Part shown: one piece after another, positions 51,974 to 61,608 of the stretch
How positions within the stretch are numbered: position 1 is the first letter of the stretch
Layout of the letters: each line of letters opens with the position of its first letter
NCBI RefSeq assembly: GCF_014698795.1
Contig: NZ_JACJTR010000016.1
Location: 106,371 to 170,370 of the forward strand
Origin: Nostoc sp. FACHB-892
GTDB taxonomy: Bacteria; Cyanobacteriota; Cyanobacteriia; Cyanobacteriales; Nostocaceae
Length of the DNA stretch: 64,000 nt
Direction of reading: 5' to 3'
Position numbers and translations under genes: made by a program
The notes under the pieces: model-generated
Databases searched by the model: none
What the model was told of the DNA's origin: nothing
The model's input: only the letters and a program-made list of their open reading frames with translations

Positions 51974-54460
51974 ATGACTAATGAAGAACCAGATTGGATA
52001 AGATTGCACAAAGCCTTGGCAATAGAAGCCGAACGAGGCTTTACAGACTTAGTGGGCAGACAATACCGCTTCAGTGAATTTCTGAGCCTAACTTTGGGCA
52101 AATTCCCAACAGGCTTACCCCAAACTGAACGCCGCCGTTGGCAAGGACTAGCGGTGCAATTTGCTAGTTATCCACATCTGGCACTGGAAGAAAGACAACA
52201 TTTAGTAGCAGAGACTCGTAGGTATCTCTCCCAATTACAGCAGGGGGAGCAGGGGGAGCAGAGGAGCAGAGGAGCAGGAGAACAGGGGAAAATTTATCAA
52301 TCAAAAATCAAAAATCAAAAATCAAAAATCGTTTCTGAGGTGAGTCGGAGGCTTGCACCAAATATTGACCAAAAACTTAGCGATTTACCAGAAATAGGCT
52401 TCAAAAAAGCTGATAATTTAGCACGGCTTGGTTTACACACCGTCCGCGACTTGCTTTTTTACTATCCTCGTGACCACATTGATTACGCGCGTCAGGTGAA
52501 TATCCGCGAGCTACAGGCGGGTGAAACGGTGACAATAGTGGCTACAGTGAAGCGTTGCAACTGCTTTACTAGCCCTAAAAATCAGAAATTATCAATTTTG
52601 GAACTGGTTGTTAAAGATAACAGTGGTCAAATCAAAATTGGTCGTTTTTACGCAGGTACACGTTTTAGCAGTCGCGCTTGGCAAGAAAGTTTAAAACGTC
52701 GTTATCCAGTAGGTAGTATTTTAGCGGCGTGTGGGTTGGTAAAAGAAAGCAAATACGGCTTGACACTGGATAATCCAGAACTAGAGGTTTTGGCAAATCC
52801 AGGAGATACGATTGAGTCGTTGAATATTGGGCGGGTGGTGCCAATTTATGGACTGACTGAAGGCGTGGTGGCGAATACAGTGCGACAAGCGGTAATAACT
52901 GCTTTGCCTGCTGCGGCTAACCTGAAAGACCCTTTGCCAAGTGGTTTGCGACAGAAATATGGTTTGATGGAATTGAAAGATGCGATCGCTAACATCCATT
53001 TTCCCAGCGATAGCGCCGTCCTACAAGTTGCCCGTCGTCGCCTAGTTTTTGATGAATTTTTCTACCTACAACTTGGGTTATTGCAACGTCAGCAGCAAGC
53101 AAGGGCGATTCAAACCAGCGCTATCCTCGTTCCACGAGGTCAACTTGTAGAGAAATTCCACGAAATACTGCCTTTTCAACTCACAGTAGCACAGCAACGA
53201 GTCCTCAACGATATCCTCAACGACTTACAAAAACCTGTACCAATGAATCGTTTGGTGCAAGGCGATGTCGGTTCTGGTAAAACAGTTGTCGCCGTGCTGG
53301 CTATCCTTGCAGCAATTCAATCTGGCTACCAAGCGGCACTGATGGCTCCTACAGAAGTTTTGGCAGAACAACATTATCGCAAGTTAGTTAGTTGGTTTAA
53401 TCTCTTGCATTTACCAGTGGAATTGCTGACAGGTTCCACAAAAACAGCTAAACGAAGACAAATCCATTCTCAGTTAGGAACTGGTGAATTACCTTTGTTA
53501 GTGGGAACCCATGCCTTAATTCAAGACCCCGTAAACTTCCAGCAATTAGGGTTAGTGGTGATAGATGAACAGCATCGATTTGGGGTAGAACAACGGGCGC
53601 GTTTGCAGCAAAAAGGCGAACAACCCCATGTGTTAACTATGACGGCTACTCCGATTCCCAGAACCTTAGCACTGACAATACACGGGGATTTGGATGTGAG
53701 CCAGATTGATGAGTTACCACCAGGACGACAAAAAATTCAGACAACAGTATTATCAGGTCAGCAACGCAACCATGCTTATGACCTCATCCGGCGAGAAATT
53801 GCCCAAGGTAGACAAGTTTACGTGGTTTTACCCTTGGTAGAAGAATCAGAAAAATTAGATTTGCGATCGGCTGTAGATGAGCATCAAAAGCTACAAGAAA
53901 GCGTTTTTCCCGACTTTCAAGTGGGGCTGTTGCACGGTCGGATGAGTTCAGCCGAGAAGGATGAAGCGATTACTAAATTTCGTGATAACCAAACGCAAAT
54001 TTTGGTTTCTACTACCGTTGTCGAGGTTGGTGTAGACGTACCTAATGCTACAGTAATGCTCATCGAAAATGCAGAGCGATTTGGCTTATCGCAACTCCAC
54101 CAACTGCGGGGGCGCGTTGGTCGTGGCGCGGCTCAATCTTACTGTCTGTTGATGAGCAGTTCTAGGAGTCCTGATGCTCAACAACGCCTGAAGGTGTTGG
54201 AACAATCTCAGGATGGCTTTTTTATCTCAGAGATGGATATGCGTTTTCGTGGGCCTGGGCAAGTACTGGGAACTCGTCAATCTGGAGTGCCAGATTTTAC
54301 ATTGGCTAGCTTGGTTGAAGATGAAGAAGTTTTACTTTTAGCGCGGCAAGCAGCAGAGAGAATAATAGAGATGGATGCAACTTTAGAGCGTTGGTATTTG
54401 ATGAAAGAAGAGTTGAAGTATCGGTATGAACGGTTAATGGGTGGGGCGATTTTGACTTAA
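51974..54460 (+). CDS. recG: ATP-dependent DNA helicase RecG, with low-complexity insert
   Basis: An 828-residue RecG, which remodels stalled replication forks and Holliday junctions. The wedge/OB domain is at about 160-290 (NIRELQAGETVTIVATVKRC). The helicase core starts with GDVGSGKT (430-437) and continues through VVIDEQHRFGV, TMTATPIPRTLA, VLPLVEESEKLD, LLHGRM, the QLRGRVGRG motif and the C-terminal TRQSGVPDF. Between residues about 89 and 119 lies a repeat-derived stretch, QGEQGEQRSRGAGEQGK then IYQSKIKNQKSKI, encoded by GGGGAGCA and TCAAAAA tandems. It separates the cyanobacterial N-terminal extension from the wedge domain and appears tolerated. Confidence 0.95.
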   Translation: MTNEEPDWIRLHKALAIEAERGFTDLVGRQYRFSEFLSLTLGKFPTGLPQTERRRWQGLAVQFASYPHLALEERQHLVAETRRYLSQLQQGEQGEQRSRGAGEQGKIYQSKIKNQKSKIVSEVSRRLAPNIDQKLSDLPEIGFKKADNLARLGLHTVRDLLFYYPRDHIDYARQVNIRELQAGETVTIVATVKRCNCFTSPKNQKLSILELVVKDNSGQIKIGRFYAGTRFSSRAWQESLKRRYPVGSILAACGLVKESKYGLTLDNPELEVLANPGDTIESLNIGRVVPIYGLTEGVVANTVRQAVITALPAAANLKDPLPSGLRQKYGLMELKDAIANIHFPSDSAVLQVARRRLVFDEFFYLQLGLLQRQQQARAIQTSAILVPRGQLVEKFHEILPFQLTVAQQRVLNDILNDLQKPVPMNRLVQGDVGSGKTVVAVLAILAAIQSGYQAALMAPTEVLAEQHYRKLVSWFNLLHLPVELLTGSTKTAKRRQIHSQLGTGELPLLVGTHALIQDPVNFQQLGLVVIDEQHRFGVEQRARLQQKGEQPHVLTMTATPIPRTLALTIHGDLDVSQIDELPPGRQKIQTTVLSGQQRNHAYDLIRREIAQGRQVYVVLPLVEESEKLDLRSAVDEHQKLQESVFPDFQVGLLHGRMSSAEKDEAITKFRDNQTQILVSTTVVEVGVDVPNATVMLIENAERFGLSQLHQLRGRVGRGAAQSYCLLMSSSRSPDAQQRLKVLEQSQDGFFISEMDMRFRGPGQVLGTRQSGVPDFTLASLVEDEEVLLLARQAAERIIEMDATLERWYLMKEELKYRYERLMGGAILT
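52236..52332 (+). repeat. Intergenic-type tandem repeats inside recG
   Basis: GGGGAGCAG repeats are followed by four AATCAAAA units in the coding region. Their total length keeps the reading frame. Confidence 0.8.
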
Positions 54461-54752
54461 TTTATCTTGTCTTGATGATGAACAGCTACTAGATATAGAT
54501 GGCACTACAGTTTCTGATAGTTGGGACGATCGCAGAAGTGAAGCGTAATTCGCAAGTTGGAGCAGGAATACAATTTGCAATCGGTGCAACCAAGTTGGGA
54601 AAAAGATAAGCACAGTCCAACTACTGGTGAACGTAGGTACATTGCCAGAAGTGGCGAGGAAAGCGTTACGGTCAAACTTCAGCGGTCGCTTGAAATTCAC
54701 AGACAGTAGCGTGTGAAAAATTCCTTCAACATTATCCTCAAGGAGTAGCAGG
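54461..54752. other. Intergenic region after recG
   Basis: Short open stretches are interrupted by stops; they may be the eroded front of the TPR gene that follows. No intact gene. Confidence 0.45.
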
Positions 54753-55022
54753 GTCATTAATATAGGCAACACATACTGCCAGCTAGAAAAGTATGAACAA
54801 GCTATTCCTTACCTTCAACGCGGAATAGAAGCTGCTCACCATAGTCATGATCATGAATTTGAAGCTAAAGGTTGCTTTAATTTAGGATTGGCTCTAGAGT
54901 CTATACACCATTATTCAGATGCTATTTCTGCTTATGAAAAAGCTTTTAATCTGTATCAGCAAATGTAGATGATTAAAAATGCCGAAGATTGTAGAAAAGC
55001 GATTATCCAGATGACCAAATGA
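54753..55022 (+). pseudogene. TPR protein remnant
   Basis: Continuous reading gives VINIGNTYCQLEKYEQAIPY, FEAKGCFNLGLALESIHHYS and DAISAYEKAFNLYQQM. A TAG stop then interrupts, followed by MIKNAEDCRKAIIQMTK and the final TGA. These are two or three tetratricopeptide units. There is no start and one internal stop, so this is the decayed end of a longer TPR protein. Confidence 0.65.
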
Positions 55023-55031
55023 AGCCAAAAG

Positions 55032-55997
55032 TCACGATGCTTGCTGCATTTCGGCATAGGCTTCATAAACACCTTTCACGTTGTACCAGTTGAGAAAAAT
55101 TCGGGCAATTTCTAAAGCAAGTTGAGGTTTACCTAAGTTAATTAGCCATTGCAACAATGGAGCCATTGTCCGTTCATTAAGTGAGCCATTGAGTGACAAA
55201 ATACCCCAAAGTAAGCGATGCAACCAAGTCATTTGAATCATCATTCGCACCTCCCATGTTGGATGCTTTTGATAAAACAAAACTCCCATACGTCCGCGTT
55301 GAATTTCCTGGTCAATCAATCGGGGAATTTGCTCTAAGTTAAATGCTGGATGCCAATGATATCCTACGGCTTCTGGACATTTAATTAGTGTCAAACCTAG
55401 TTTTTTCAGCCTTACACCTAGTTCTAAATCTTCCCAGCCATAGAGTTGAAAGCTGGTATCAAAAAGTCCCGCTTTCTCTAGCCAATGTTTAGCGATTGCT
55501 ACATTTCCGGTAGCAAAAAAAGCTGCTGAAAAATCTGTTACTTTATAGGGTTCAGCAGTTGGATTGTCGAAATTACAAGTATTAATAACTGCACCGTAAG
55601 TAAAAAAGCGATCGCTCCCCAATTTCTCCTGTCCCTGCACTAGCGCATCTGCGTGAGCTTGCAAGAAATTCTCCAGCACCACTAAATCGCTATCAATAAA
55701 GATAATTGTGTCTCCCAGCGCCCGTTCTACCCCCAGATTCCGAGCCGCAGCTGGGCCTGCATGATCTTGCTGAAACCAGCGCACATGGGGAAAATCTTCT
55801 TTGTGTCCTGCTAACCACTCCAATGTGCCATCAGTAGAACCATCATCCACTAAGACAATTTCGTAATCAGAAACTACACTTGGCTTACTCAACTCCTGCA
55901 CCTCCAAGGCGCGGAGGCACTTTTCTAAAATCGGTTGGCGATTATAAGTCGGTATCACAACGCTGAAAAACACAGTCTCACCCACAACACTATCCAT
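55032..55997 (-). CDS. Family 2 glycosyltransferase (321 aa)
   Basis: A GT-A fold glycosyltransferase: FSVVIPTYNRQPILEKCLRA, EIVLVDDGSTDGTLEWL, ARNLGVERALGDTIIFIDSD (DxD-type metal site) and LYGWEDLELGVRLKKLGLTL (the ED of the catalytic loop). C-terminal helices replace the extended tail of processive enzymes, so a single sugar transfer is expected. The acceptor is unknown. It is convergent with recG and the TPR remnant. An alternative ATG three codons upstream exists. Confidence 0.88.
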   Translation of the reverse strand: MDSVVGETVFFSVVIPTYNRQPILEKCLRALEVQELSKPSVVSDYEIVLVDDGSTDGTLEWLAGHKEDFPHVRWFQQDHAGPAAARNLGVERALGDTIIFIDSDLVVLENFLQAHADALVQGQEKLGSDRFFTYGAVINTCNFDNPTAEPYKVTDFSAAFFATGNVAIAKHWLEKAGLFDTSFQLYGWEDLELGVRLKKLGLTLIKCPEAVGYHWHPAFNLEQIPRLIDQEIQRGRMGVLFYQKHPTWEVRMMIQMTWLHRLLWGILSLNGSLNERTMAPLLQWLINLGKPQLALEIARIFLNWYNVKGVYEAYAEMQQAS

Positions 55998-56512
55998 CTT
56001 CAGCATAGGACAGATGCGACGCTGACACTGTTCCTTATCTGGTTCTAGCGACCGAAGTAGTCAATCTGCTGATGATGCAATATTTGCTAGACATTTAAAA
56101 ATAGCTATATAAACTTACCAAGTTTAAAAGCTGAAAATATAAATTCTTGCATATCTTTGCATATCTATTAAATATTATTTTGCTTTGAAACTTATAGATA
56201 TTTGTGCTTTGAAAGCTTATCTTTACGTAAAAAATAACAACTGATAAATTCAAATTAATCAATATATAACCTGATGTTAACACTTAGTACATAAATTAAT
56301 AGAAACTTCATAACTCTTCTTTGCGTAAGCAGCATCAGCCAGCCTTAATCTGTTATTCACTGCTATTTATTAGCTGTGAAAGATGCATCAAATACCAATA
56401 AATATCTAAGTAATTTCTGTAAATATTTAGAGTTTATTTTTACTGAATTACTCATGTTCATTGAGAAATGAACTGACTAGCAACCTCATAAGCCTTAAAT
56501 GGAGAACAGAGA
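55998..56512. other. Intergenic region, 515 bases, AT-rich
   Basis: It carries the promoter of phoX. A possible Pho-type direct-repeat box lies at 56344-56373. A 62-codon minus-strand ORF over it is a consequence of AT richness. Confidence 0.45.
56344..56373 (+). promoter_or_regulatory. Weak candidate Pho box before phoX
   Basis: TTAATCTG, TTCACTGC and TTATTAGC half-sites recur at 11-base steps, the spacing of cyanobacterial Pho boxes. The match to CTTAACCT is poor. Confidence 0.25.
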
Positions 56513-58675
56513 ATGAAAGGACGCTTTCACCCTAAAAACAATTTGACCCTCAATCCATCTGGTAACGAGTCAATTCGTGATGTGATTGACCGCGTTAGTC
56601 TCAGTCGGCGGCGGTTTATCATGACGGCTGTAGGTACGTCGGTGCTAACTGTTCTGGGCGATGTTTCCATCGGAGGCTTTCTTCAAAGTGTTGATGCAGC
56701 TCCAATACCCAAAGGAACGGGATTTGCTGGCATAGGCTTTAAGAGCATCCCACCGAATCTACTCAACCCAGCTACAGGACTGCTGGAAAAGGATCTTGTC
56801 AGTGTTCCTGAAGGTTATACAGCTAAAGTACTGATTGCTTGGGGAGATCCGATCGCACCTGGTGGTCCGACTTGGCTACCAGATGTTTCTCAGGATGCTG
56901 CTGCTCAAGAAAAGCAGTTTGGTATGCACAATGATGGAATGCACTACTTCCCTTTACAGCCAGGGAATGTTGTTGGTCGGACAGTAAGTTCACAAGCAAG
57001 ATCACTTAGAGGCTTTGTAAATCAGCCCATCAATACTGGTCTGCTGTGCGTGAACCATGAATATACCCAGGAATCAATTTTGCATCCTGATGGTTTGGAT
57101 GTAGTCACAATTGCCAAAGTACGTAAATCTCAGGCTGCTCATGGCGTGTCTGTTGTGGAAATTTCCAAGAAGGGCAATGAGTGGAGTTTCAATCGCAATT
57201 CGCCTTATGGTCGCCGCATTACCGGGAACACCGAGATGCGAGTATCAGGGCCTGCGGCTGGCAATGCACTGTTAAAGTCGAAAAAGTTTAACATTACGCC
57301 AACTGGCTCTGTTGACACCGGGACACTGAACGACGGCTATACCGCTTATGGTACGCTCAACAACTGCGCTAATGGCTACACTCCTTGGGGTACTTACTTG
57401 ACCTGCGAAGAGAACTGGAACGGCTACTTTGCTAACCCTACACGAGATGTAGTTGCAATTCCAGGCATCGAAAAGTCCGATATCCTGGCAGGACAAAATC
57501 GGTACGGCGTTTCAACATCATCTAGCTATCGCTGGCCGGAGGTTGATCCACGCTTCGATGCCAGCACCAACCCACTCGAACCCCATTTATTCGGCTGGGT
57601 GGTTGAGATTGATCCCTATGATCCGCAAAGCAAACCAGTCAAGCGCACTGCTCTTGGTCGGTTCAAGCATGAGAGCGCTCAAGTTGTTGTTGATGACAAT
57701 AAACGTGTTGCTTTCTATCAGGGAGATGACGAGCGCAACGAATATATCTACAAGTTCGTTTGTGCCCAACCTTTAAATCCTGGAAATCGTTCTGCTAACC
57801 GCGATTTGCTTGACAACGGTGTTCTGTACGTTGCCAAATTCAATGACAATGGTACTGGTGAGTGGATTCCTTTGGTCTACGGTCAGCGTGGTTTGACACC
57901 AAATAACGGTTTCAGAAGTCAAGCTGAGGTGCTTGTCAAGACAAGACAAGCTGCGGATAGAGTCGGCGCAACCATGATGGATCGCCCAGAGTGGGTAGCT
58001 GTGCGTCCTCGCATCGGCGGATATAAAGAGATTGAAGTCTACTGCACATTGACCAACAATAATCGTCGGGGCACAACTCCAGTTTCCTCCAACCAGCCAG
58101 ACGGCACAACAGCAGCAGGCGGTGCGCGTCCTCCCGTGAATCCTCCCAACCCACGTCCTGACAACCGTTACGGTCACATCATTCGCTGGCGCGAAGATGG
58201 ACGTAGTGTTACAGCAACTACCTTCAAATGGGATATCTTCTTTGAAGCTGGCGACAAAACTAGACCCGAACCAAATCTCAAAGGCAACATTAAAGGTGAC
58301 GACTTAAGTTCACCAGATGGTCTGTGGTTCGACGACTTCGGCCGCCTTTGGATTCAGACCGACCACTCAGGCGATGGTATCGGTGATTTAGTAAACATCG
58401 GTAGCAACACCATGTCGTGTGCTGACCCCAACACCAAACAAGTTAGGCGCTTCTTAACCAGCCCTACGGATTGTGAGGTAACTGGTATTACTAGCACACC
58501 TGATGGCAAAGCGATGTTTATCAACATCCAGCACCCAGGCGATCGCGGGGATGCCTCGAATCCCACGATCGCTAGCAATTGGCCTCACAGTCAAGGTTAT
58601 GGCCCATCAGGTCGCCCACGTTCATCAGTGGTAGTAATTACCCGTAATGATGGTGGCGTTGTTGGTGGTCTTTAA
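56513..58675 (+). CDS. phoX: PhoX-type alkaline phosphatase, Tat-exported (720 aa)
   Basis: A DUF839/PhoX family phosphatase. The N-terminus carries a twin-arginine signal (SRRRFIMTAVGTSVLTVLG, Arg32-34), so the enzyme is folded before export. Family segments are NHEYTQESILHPDG, YTPWGTYLTCEENWNGYF, FGWVVEIDPYDPQSKPVKRT and SSPDGLWFDDFGRLWIQTDH. PhoX binds Ca and Fe and releases phosphate from organic esters in the periplasm. It is followed by a very strong terminator. A metal-independent PhoA-type enzyme lies 3 kb downstream. Confidence 0.9.
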   Translation: MKGRFHPKNNLTLNPSGNESIRDVIDRVSLSRRRFIMTAVGTSVLTVLGDVSIGGFLQSVDAAPIPKGTGFAGIGFKSIPPNLLNPATGLLEKDLVSVPEGYTAKVLIAWGDPIAPGGPTWLPDVSQDAAAQEKQFGMHNDGMHYFPLQPGNVVGRTVSSQARSLRGFVNQPINTGLLCVNHEYTQESILHPDGLDVVTIAKVRKSQAAHGVSVVEISKKGNEWSFNRNSPYGRRITGNTEMRVSGPAAGNALLKSKKFNITPTGSVDTGTLNDGYTAYGTLNNCANGYTPWGTYLTCEENWNGYFANPTRDVVAIPGIEKSDILAGQNRYGVSTSSSYRWPEVDPRFDASTNPLEPHLFGWVVEIDPYDPQSKPVKRTALGRFKHESAQVVVDDNKRVAFYQGDDERNEYIYKFVCAQPLNPGNRSANRDLLDNGVLYVAKFNDNGTGEWIPLVYGQRGLTPNNGFRSQAEVLVKTRQAADRVGATMMDRPEWVAVRPRIGGYKEIEVYCTLTNNNRRGTTPVSSNQPDGTTAAGGARPPVNPPNPRPDNRYGHIIRWREDGRSVTATTFKWDIFFEAGDKTRPEPNLKGNIKGDDLSSPDGLWFDDFGRLWIQTDHSGDGIGDLVNIGSNTMSCADPNTKQVRRFLTSPTDCEVTGITSTPDGKAMFINIQHPGDRGDASNPTIASNWPHSQGYGPSGRPRSSVVVITRNDGGVVGGL

Positions 58676-58721
58676 AAACGATAGGAACAGATTCATTTAG
58701 CGAAGTATCTTAAATAGTTTT

Positions 58722-58771
58722 AAATCACCTTAATTCTTGACTCTAAACATGGGCAAGGATTAAGGTGATTT
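58722..58771 (+). terminator. Strong hairpin terminator of phoX
   Basis: An 18-base stem (AAATCACCTTAATTCTTG with CAAGGATTAAGGTGATTT, one G-T pair) surrounds a 14-base loop. Confidence 0.8.
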
Positions 58772-58819
58772 ACTTACAAGGAATGTATTCCAAGAGGGCT
58801 GCTTCCTCTGGTCAAGCCA

Positions 58820-58870
58820 TTGGAGGCCGAGCCTCCAATCATGGTTTCCCAGCCTCCAGGCTGGGAAACC
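58820..58870. repeat. Two adjacent perfect palindromes
   Basis: TTGGAGGC/GCCTCCAA with a three-base loop is followed by GGTTTCCCAGCCT/AGGCTGGGAAACC with a two-base centre. This is a dispersed Nostoc spacer repeat. Confidence 0.75.
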
Positions 58871-59023
58871 AGTCAGCCCCTTCTCTGCGAGACGCTACGC
58901 GAATGGGGAAGTTAAAAGGAGCTAGTGCGTTGGGCGGCTCTGCCGACTTGTACCCCTACGGGGAAGCAAGCTACCCTCTTAGCGTTCCCGCTCTTTAGCA
59001 ATTGGCGTTCAAAAGTCAAGTTA

Positions 59024-59572
59024 TTAACCCACAAATTTTGTTGCTCTCTTCTTACGTTGCATCCACAATCCCATAACAGCAGCAATAGCCGTACCACCAA
59101 CAGCTAACGGTTCGGGTACTTTAGCGTAGCTTACAGTACCCACCTGTGTTGTGTTTACTGATTGGTCAATTAGATAAAAATTGTTCCCTCCTACATTTGG
59201 AGTATTTGGATCACTCCCGATCGCAAACTGGTCTGCAACAAAATAGCTTAGTCCCAAAACTTCGCCATTATTAAAGCTAGCTATAGGAAAACTGTCGAAA
59301 TCAGTATCATCTACCTGTGTATAATTAGTACCTAAATAGTTGAATGTAACTGCTAATCCATTCTCAACTCCTAATGTCTCAAGGCCTGTATTGGTTAAGG
59401 TCGAGTCATCGTATTGAAAAGAGCCGAAATACTGACCGGGATTATCGCCAGATGTGGCATTTACAGTGAAACCGTAATTAACCAAGGCAGCTTGCACCGG
59501 TTTAGTACCAACAGCAGCAACAGAGATGGCAGCTGCAACGGTAGCAATACCAAGATTCTTAGCTAATTTCAT
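59024..59572 (-). CDS. PEP-CTERM sorting domain protein (182 aa)
   Basis: A secreted protein with a signal peptide (MKLAKNLGIATVAAAISVAA, cut near VQAALV). A beta-rich body follows (FTVNATSGDNPGQYFGSFQY). The C-terminus is a PEP-CTERM sorting signal: VPEPLAVGGTAIAAVMGLWM then a basic RKKRA. Such proteins are retained at the envelope or processed by exosortase; they often contribute to extracellular matrix. No exosortase gene is nearby. The ATG at 59572 follows GGAG at 9 bases and is preferred to a TTG 15 bases upstream. Confidence 0.85.
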   Translation of the reverse strand: MKLAKNLGIATVAAAISVAAVGTKPVQAALVNYGFTVNATSGDNPGQYFGSFQYDDSTLTNTGLETLGVENGLAVTFNYLGTNYTQVDDTDFDSFPIASFNNGEVLGLSYFVADQFAIGSDPNTPNVGGNNFYLIDQSVNTTQVGTVSYAKVPEPLAVGGTAIAAVMGLWMQRKKRATKFVG

Positions 59573-60422
59573 TAGAAAATACTCCAAAGGGAAAAAATTA
59601 ATAGTCCTGTAATTTCACTTAAATAAGCTTTTAACCACTGCGTACAGGTTAAGAAATATTAAACAAAAGATTATTATCATAAAATCTTTAAGCTTGTCAC
59701 GTGTATATAAATTTTCTACAAAGTGGCAATTTTACCCATCCACACAGTATCAAAAGGTTTCAAGCCCCTGACTTTAGTCCTTGTATTGTTACTGTCAAAT
59801 TGTCATCAAATCAGGTGAAAATAATTCACCGAACCGTGTTGTTAGTAAGTGAATATGCAAATTGGAAGCTCATAATCTTTAAAATTTTATTCAAAAGTTA
59901 GAAAAATCAGTAAAAAAGATTCTTATTCTCAATATGTATTTATTGAGGTATATCGCCTGTCCAAAAGGTGTTTATTGTCTATATCAGTAAGAGCTTAAAA
60001 GATAATGGTTATCATCCTCTCAATGAGGATAATAGGTCGATTCCAAGTTTTAGTTACCAATAAAATCATGTGTAATTAGTAACCAATGACTAATATAATG
60101 ATTATTGTAAATTGTAAATATTAATATGCTTTAATTTTTGATTTTTAATAAAAGCATTACCATTTCTTAAATTAAGTACGATAGGTTTTTTATAGACATA
60201 TATTTTGTGTATTATTCATATATTTCTGAATCTAGAAAATAGATTTTAAGAAGAGATTGGTGAGTAATATTATAAAAGAGGCATGAAAAAAAGTCTTGAA
60301 CCATAAGCTGTTAAAAGACAATATTTGAGGATATACATTCAAAGTTGAGAACATACTCACCACAGATACGGATGTTGAGTATGTTTGAAGCTACTACTGT
60401 ACTGCAACAAGGCTTTTGAGTA
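59573..60422. other. Intergenic region, 850 bases, AT-rich
   Basis: It is largely featureless and very AT-rich. A Zur/Fur-like palindrome overlaps a small hairpin at about 60000-60036. No ORF is credible; a 66-codon one at 59701 has no coding character. Confidence 0.45.
60000..60036. promoter_or_regulatory. Zur/Fur-like palindrome with adjoining hairpin
   Basis: AGATAATGGTTATCATC resembles the metal-regulator box, and ATCCTC/GAGGAT forms a hairpin next to it. It lies about 420 bases upstream of the zinc exporter gene, far for a direct operator. Confidence 0.3.
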
Positions 60423-61415
60423 ATGGTTTCACTTCAATTGTGTGGATGTGCAGATGATTCAGTAAAAGTATTTAATAATCAGCAAAAAGCAAAAACTTTG
60501 TGGGTAACAGTAGGTTTACTTGCTGTTTTTTTTGTTGCTGAGTGGAGTGTGGGTTTATGGAGCCAAAGTCTATCTCTACAGGCGGATGCAGGACACATTT
60601 TATCTGATATTGCAGCTTTAGCAATATCGCTAATTGCCAGTTTTTTAGCACAAAAACCAGCTAAAAAAAAGGCAACATTTGGACATCAGCGAATCGAAGT
60701 TTTAGCAGCTTTGCTGAATGGATTAGGTTTGCTAGCGATCGCTACTTTTGTCACATGGGAAGCTATTCAACGCTGGCAACATCCAGCAACTATTTTGGGC
60801 TTACCAATGTTAGGAATTGCTGTGTTAGGTTTAATCGTCAATTTGCTCAACATTACTTTGCTTCATCCCCACATTCACAACGATTTAAACCTGCGGGGAG
60901 CTTTGCTTCATGTCATTGCTGATACTGCTAGTTCTGTTGGCGTAATTATAGCTGCTTTAGCAGTTCATCTCTGGGATTGGTGGTGGGCAGATGTTGCGAT
61001 TAGTTTAGTCGTTGCAACTTTTACGGGTTTAAGTGCCTTACCTTTAGTGCAAGAAAGTTTAAAGATTTTTTTGGAGTATGCACCAGATGCAATTAACCCT
61101 GTTGAGGTGGAAATATCTCTCAAATCTTTTCCTGGCGTTGTCCAAGTAGAAAAACTCCACATCTGGACAATTAGCTTAAATAAGGTAATGCTTTGTGCCA
61201 ATTTGACAGTTGAATCTGCAACTATCCAGGAACGCGATCGCTTACTCAATAAGTTAGAAGCTCACATCCGAAAAACTTTCAACATTGCTGAGATAACTTT
61301 ACAGCTAACTAGCTGTAGAAACCCTTCAGTGCTGCCAATTCATCCTTTATTTAAGCAAGATTTAGCTTTCATGTTGTCTGCAAATAAAATGAATTTACCC
61401 CTAGAACATAGCTAA
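60423..61415 (+). CDS. Cation diffusion facilitator, zinc exporter type (330 aa)
   Basis: A CDF transporter with six predicted helices. The metal site residues are seen in LQADAGHILSDIAALAISLI (His-x-x-x-Asp in helix 2) and LLHVIADTASSVGVIIAALA (His-x-x-x-Asp in helix 5), the zinc-type pattern. The C-terminal cytoplasmic domain (GVVQVEKLHIWTISLNKVML, HIRKTFNIAEITLQL) is complete. There is no long histidine loop. It expels Zn(II) by proton antiport. It lies just upstream of the alkaline phosphatase pair, which may use zinc. Confidence 0.9.
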   Translation: MVSLQLCGCADDSVKVFNNQQKAKTLWVTVGLLAVFFVAEWSVGLWSQSLSLQADAGHILSDIAALAISLIASFLAQKPAKKKATFGHQRIEVLAALLNGLGLLAIATFVTWEAIQRWQHPATILGLPMLGIAVLGLIVNLLNITLLHPHIHNDLNLRGALLHVIADTASSVGVIIAALAVHLWDWWWADVAISLVVATFTGLSALPLVQESLKIFLEYAPDAINPVEVEISLKSFPGVVQVEKLHIWTISLNKVMLCANLTVESATIQERDRLLNKLEAHIRKTFNIAEITLQLTSCRNPSVLPIHPLFKQDLAFMLSANKMNLPLEHS

Positions 61416-61487
61416 ATACATAATTTTACTAATTACCGTTATAAATAGCAAAATATTTGTACTAATTTATCCTACCTATATTTAGTT

Positions 61488-61517
61488 TTTAAAGGTTATT
61501 TAAACATAATGCTTATT
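61488..61517 (+). promoter_or_regulatory. Candidate Pho box
   Basis: TTTAAAGG, TTTAAACA and TGCTTATT occur at exact 11-base steps with three-base spacers, the layout of cyanobacterial Pho boxes. It lies 92 bases before the small secreted protein start. Confidence 0.4.
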
Positions 61518-61608
61518 AGCATTATTGCAATTGTCAAAGCATAGCGATGTCTATGACGAGCTACGCCTAGGTTGATTGCAACTCGGTTATTTACTAAGAG
61601 GTTTCCTG

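Larger units (their letters stand above)
58676..59023. other. Intergenic region, 348 bases, palindromic repeats
   Basis: It holds the phoX terminator, two perfect palindromes at 58820-58870 and a GAGACGCTACGCGAA dispersed repeat near 58888. A 77-codon ORF (58765-58998) is built from these repeats and is not called. Confidence 0.6.

Noticed and set aside
54434..54772. 112-codon minus-strand ORF at the end of recG
   Set aside because: It overlaps recG and the eroded spacer; its serine-rich composition is typical of a shadow frame.
58765..58998. 77-codon ORF after phoX
   Set aside because: It is assembled from two palindromes and a dispersed GACGCTACGCG repeat.
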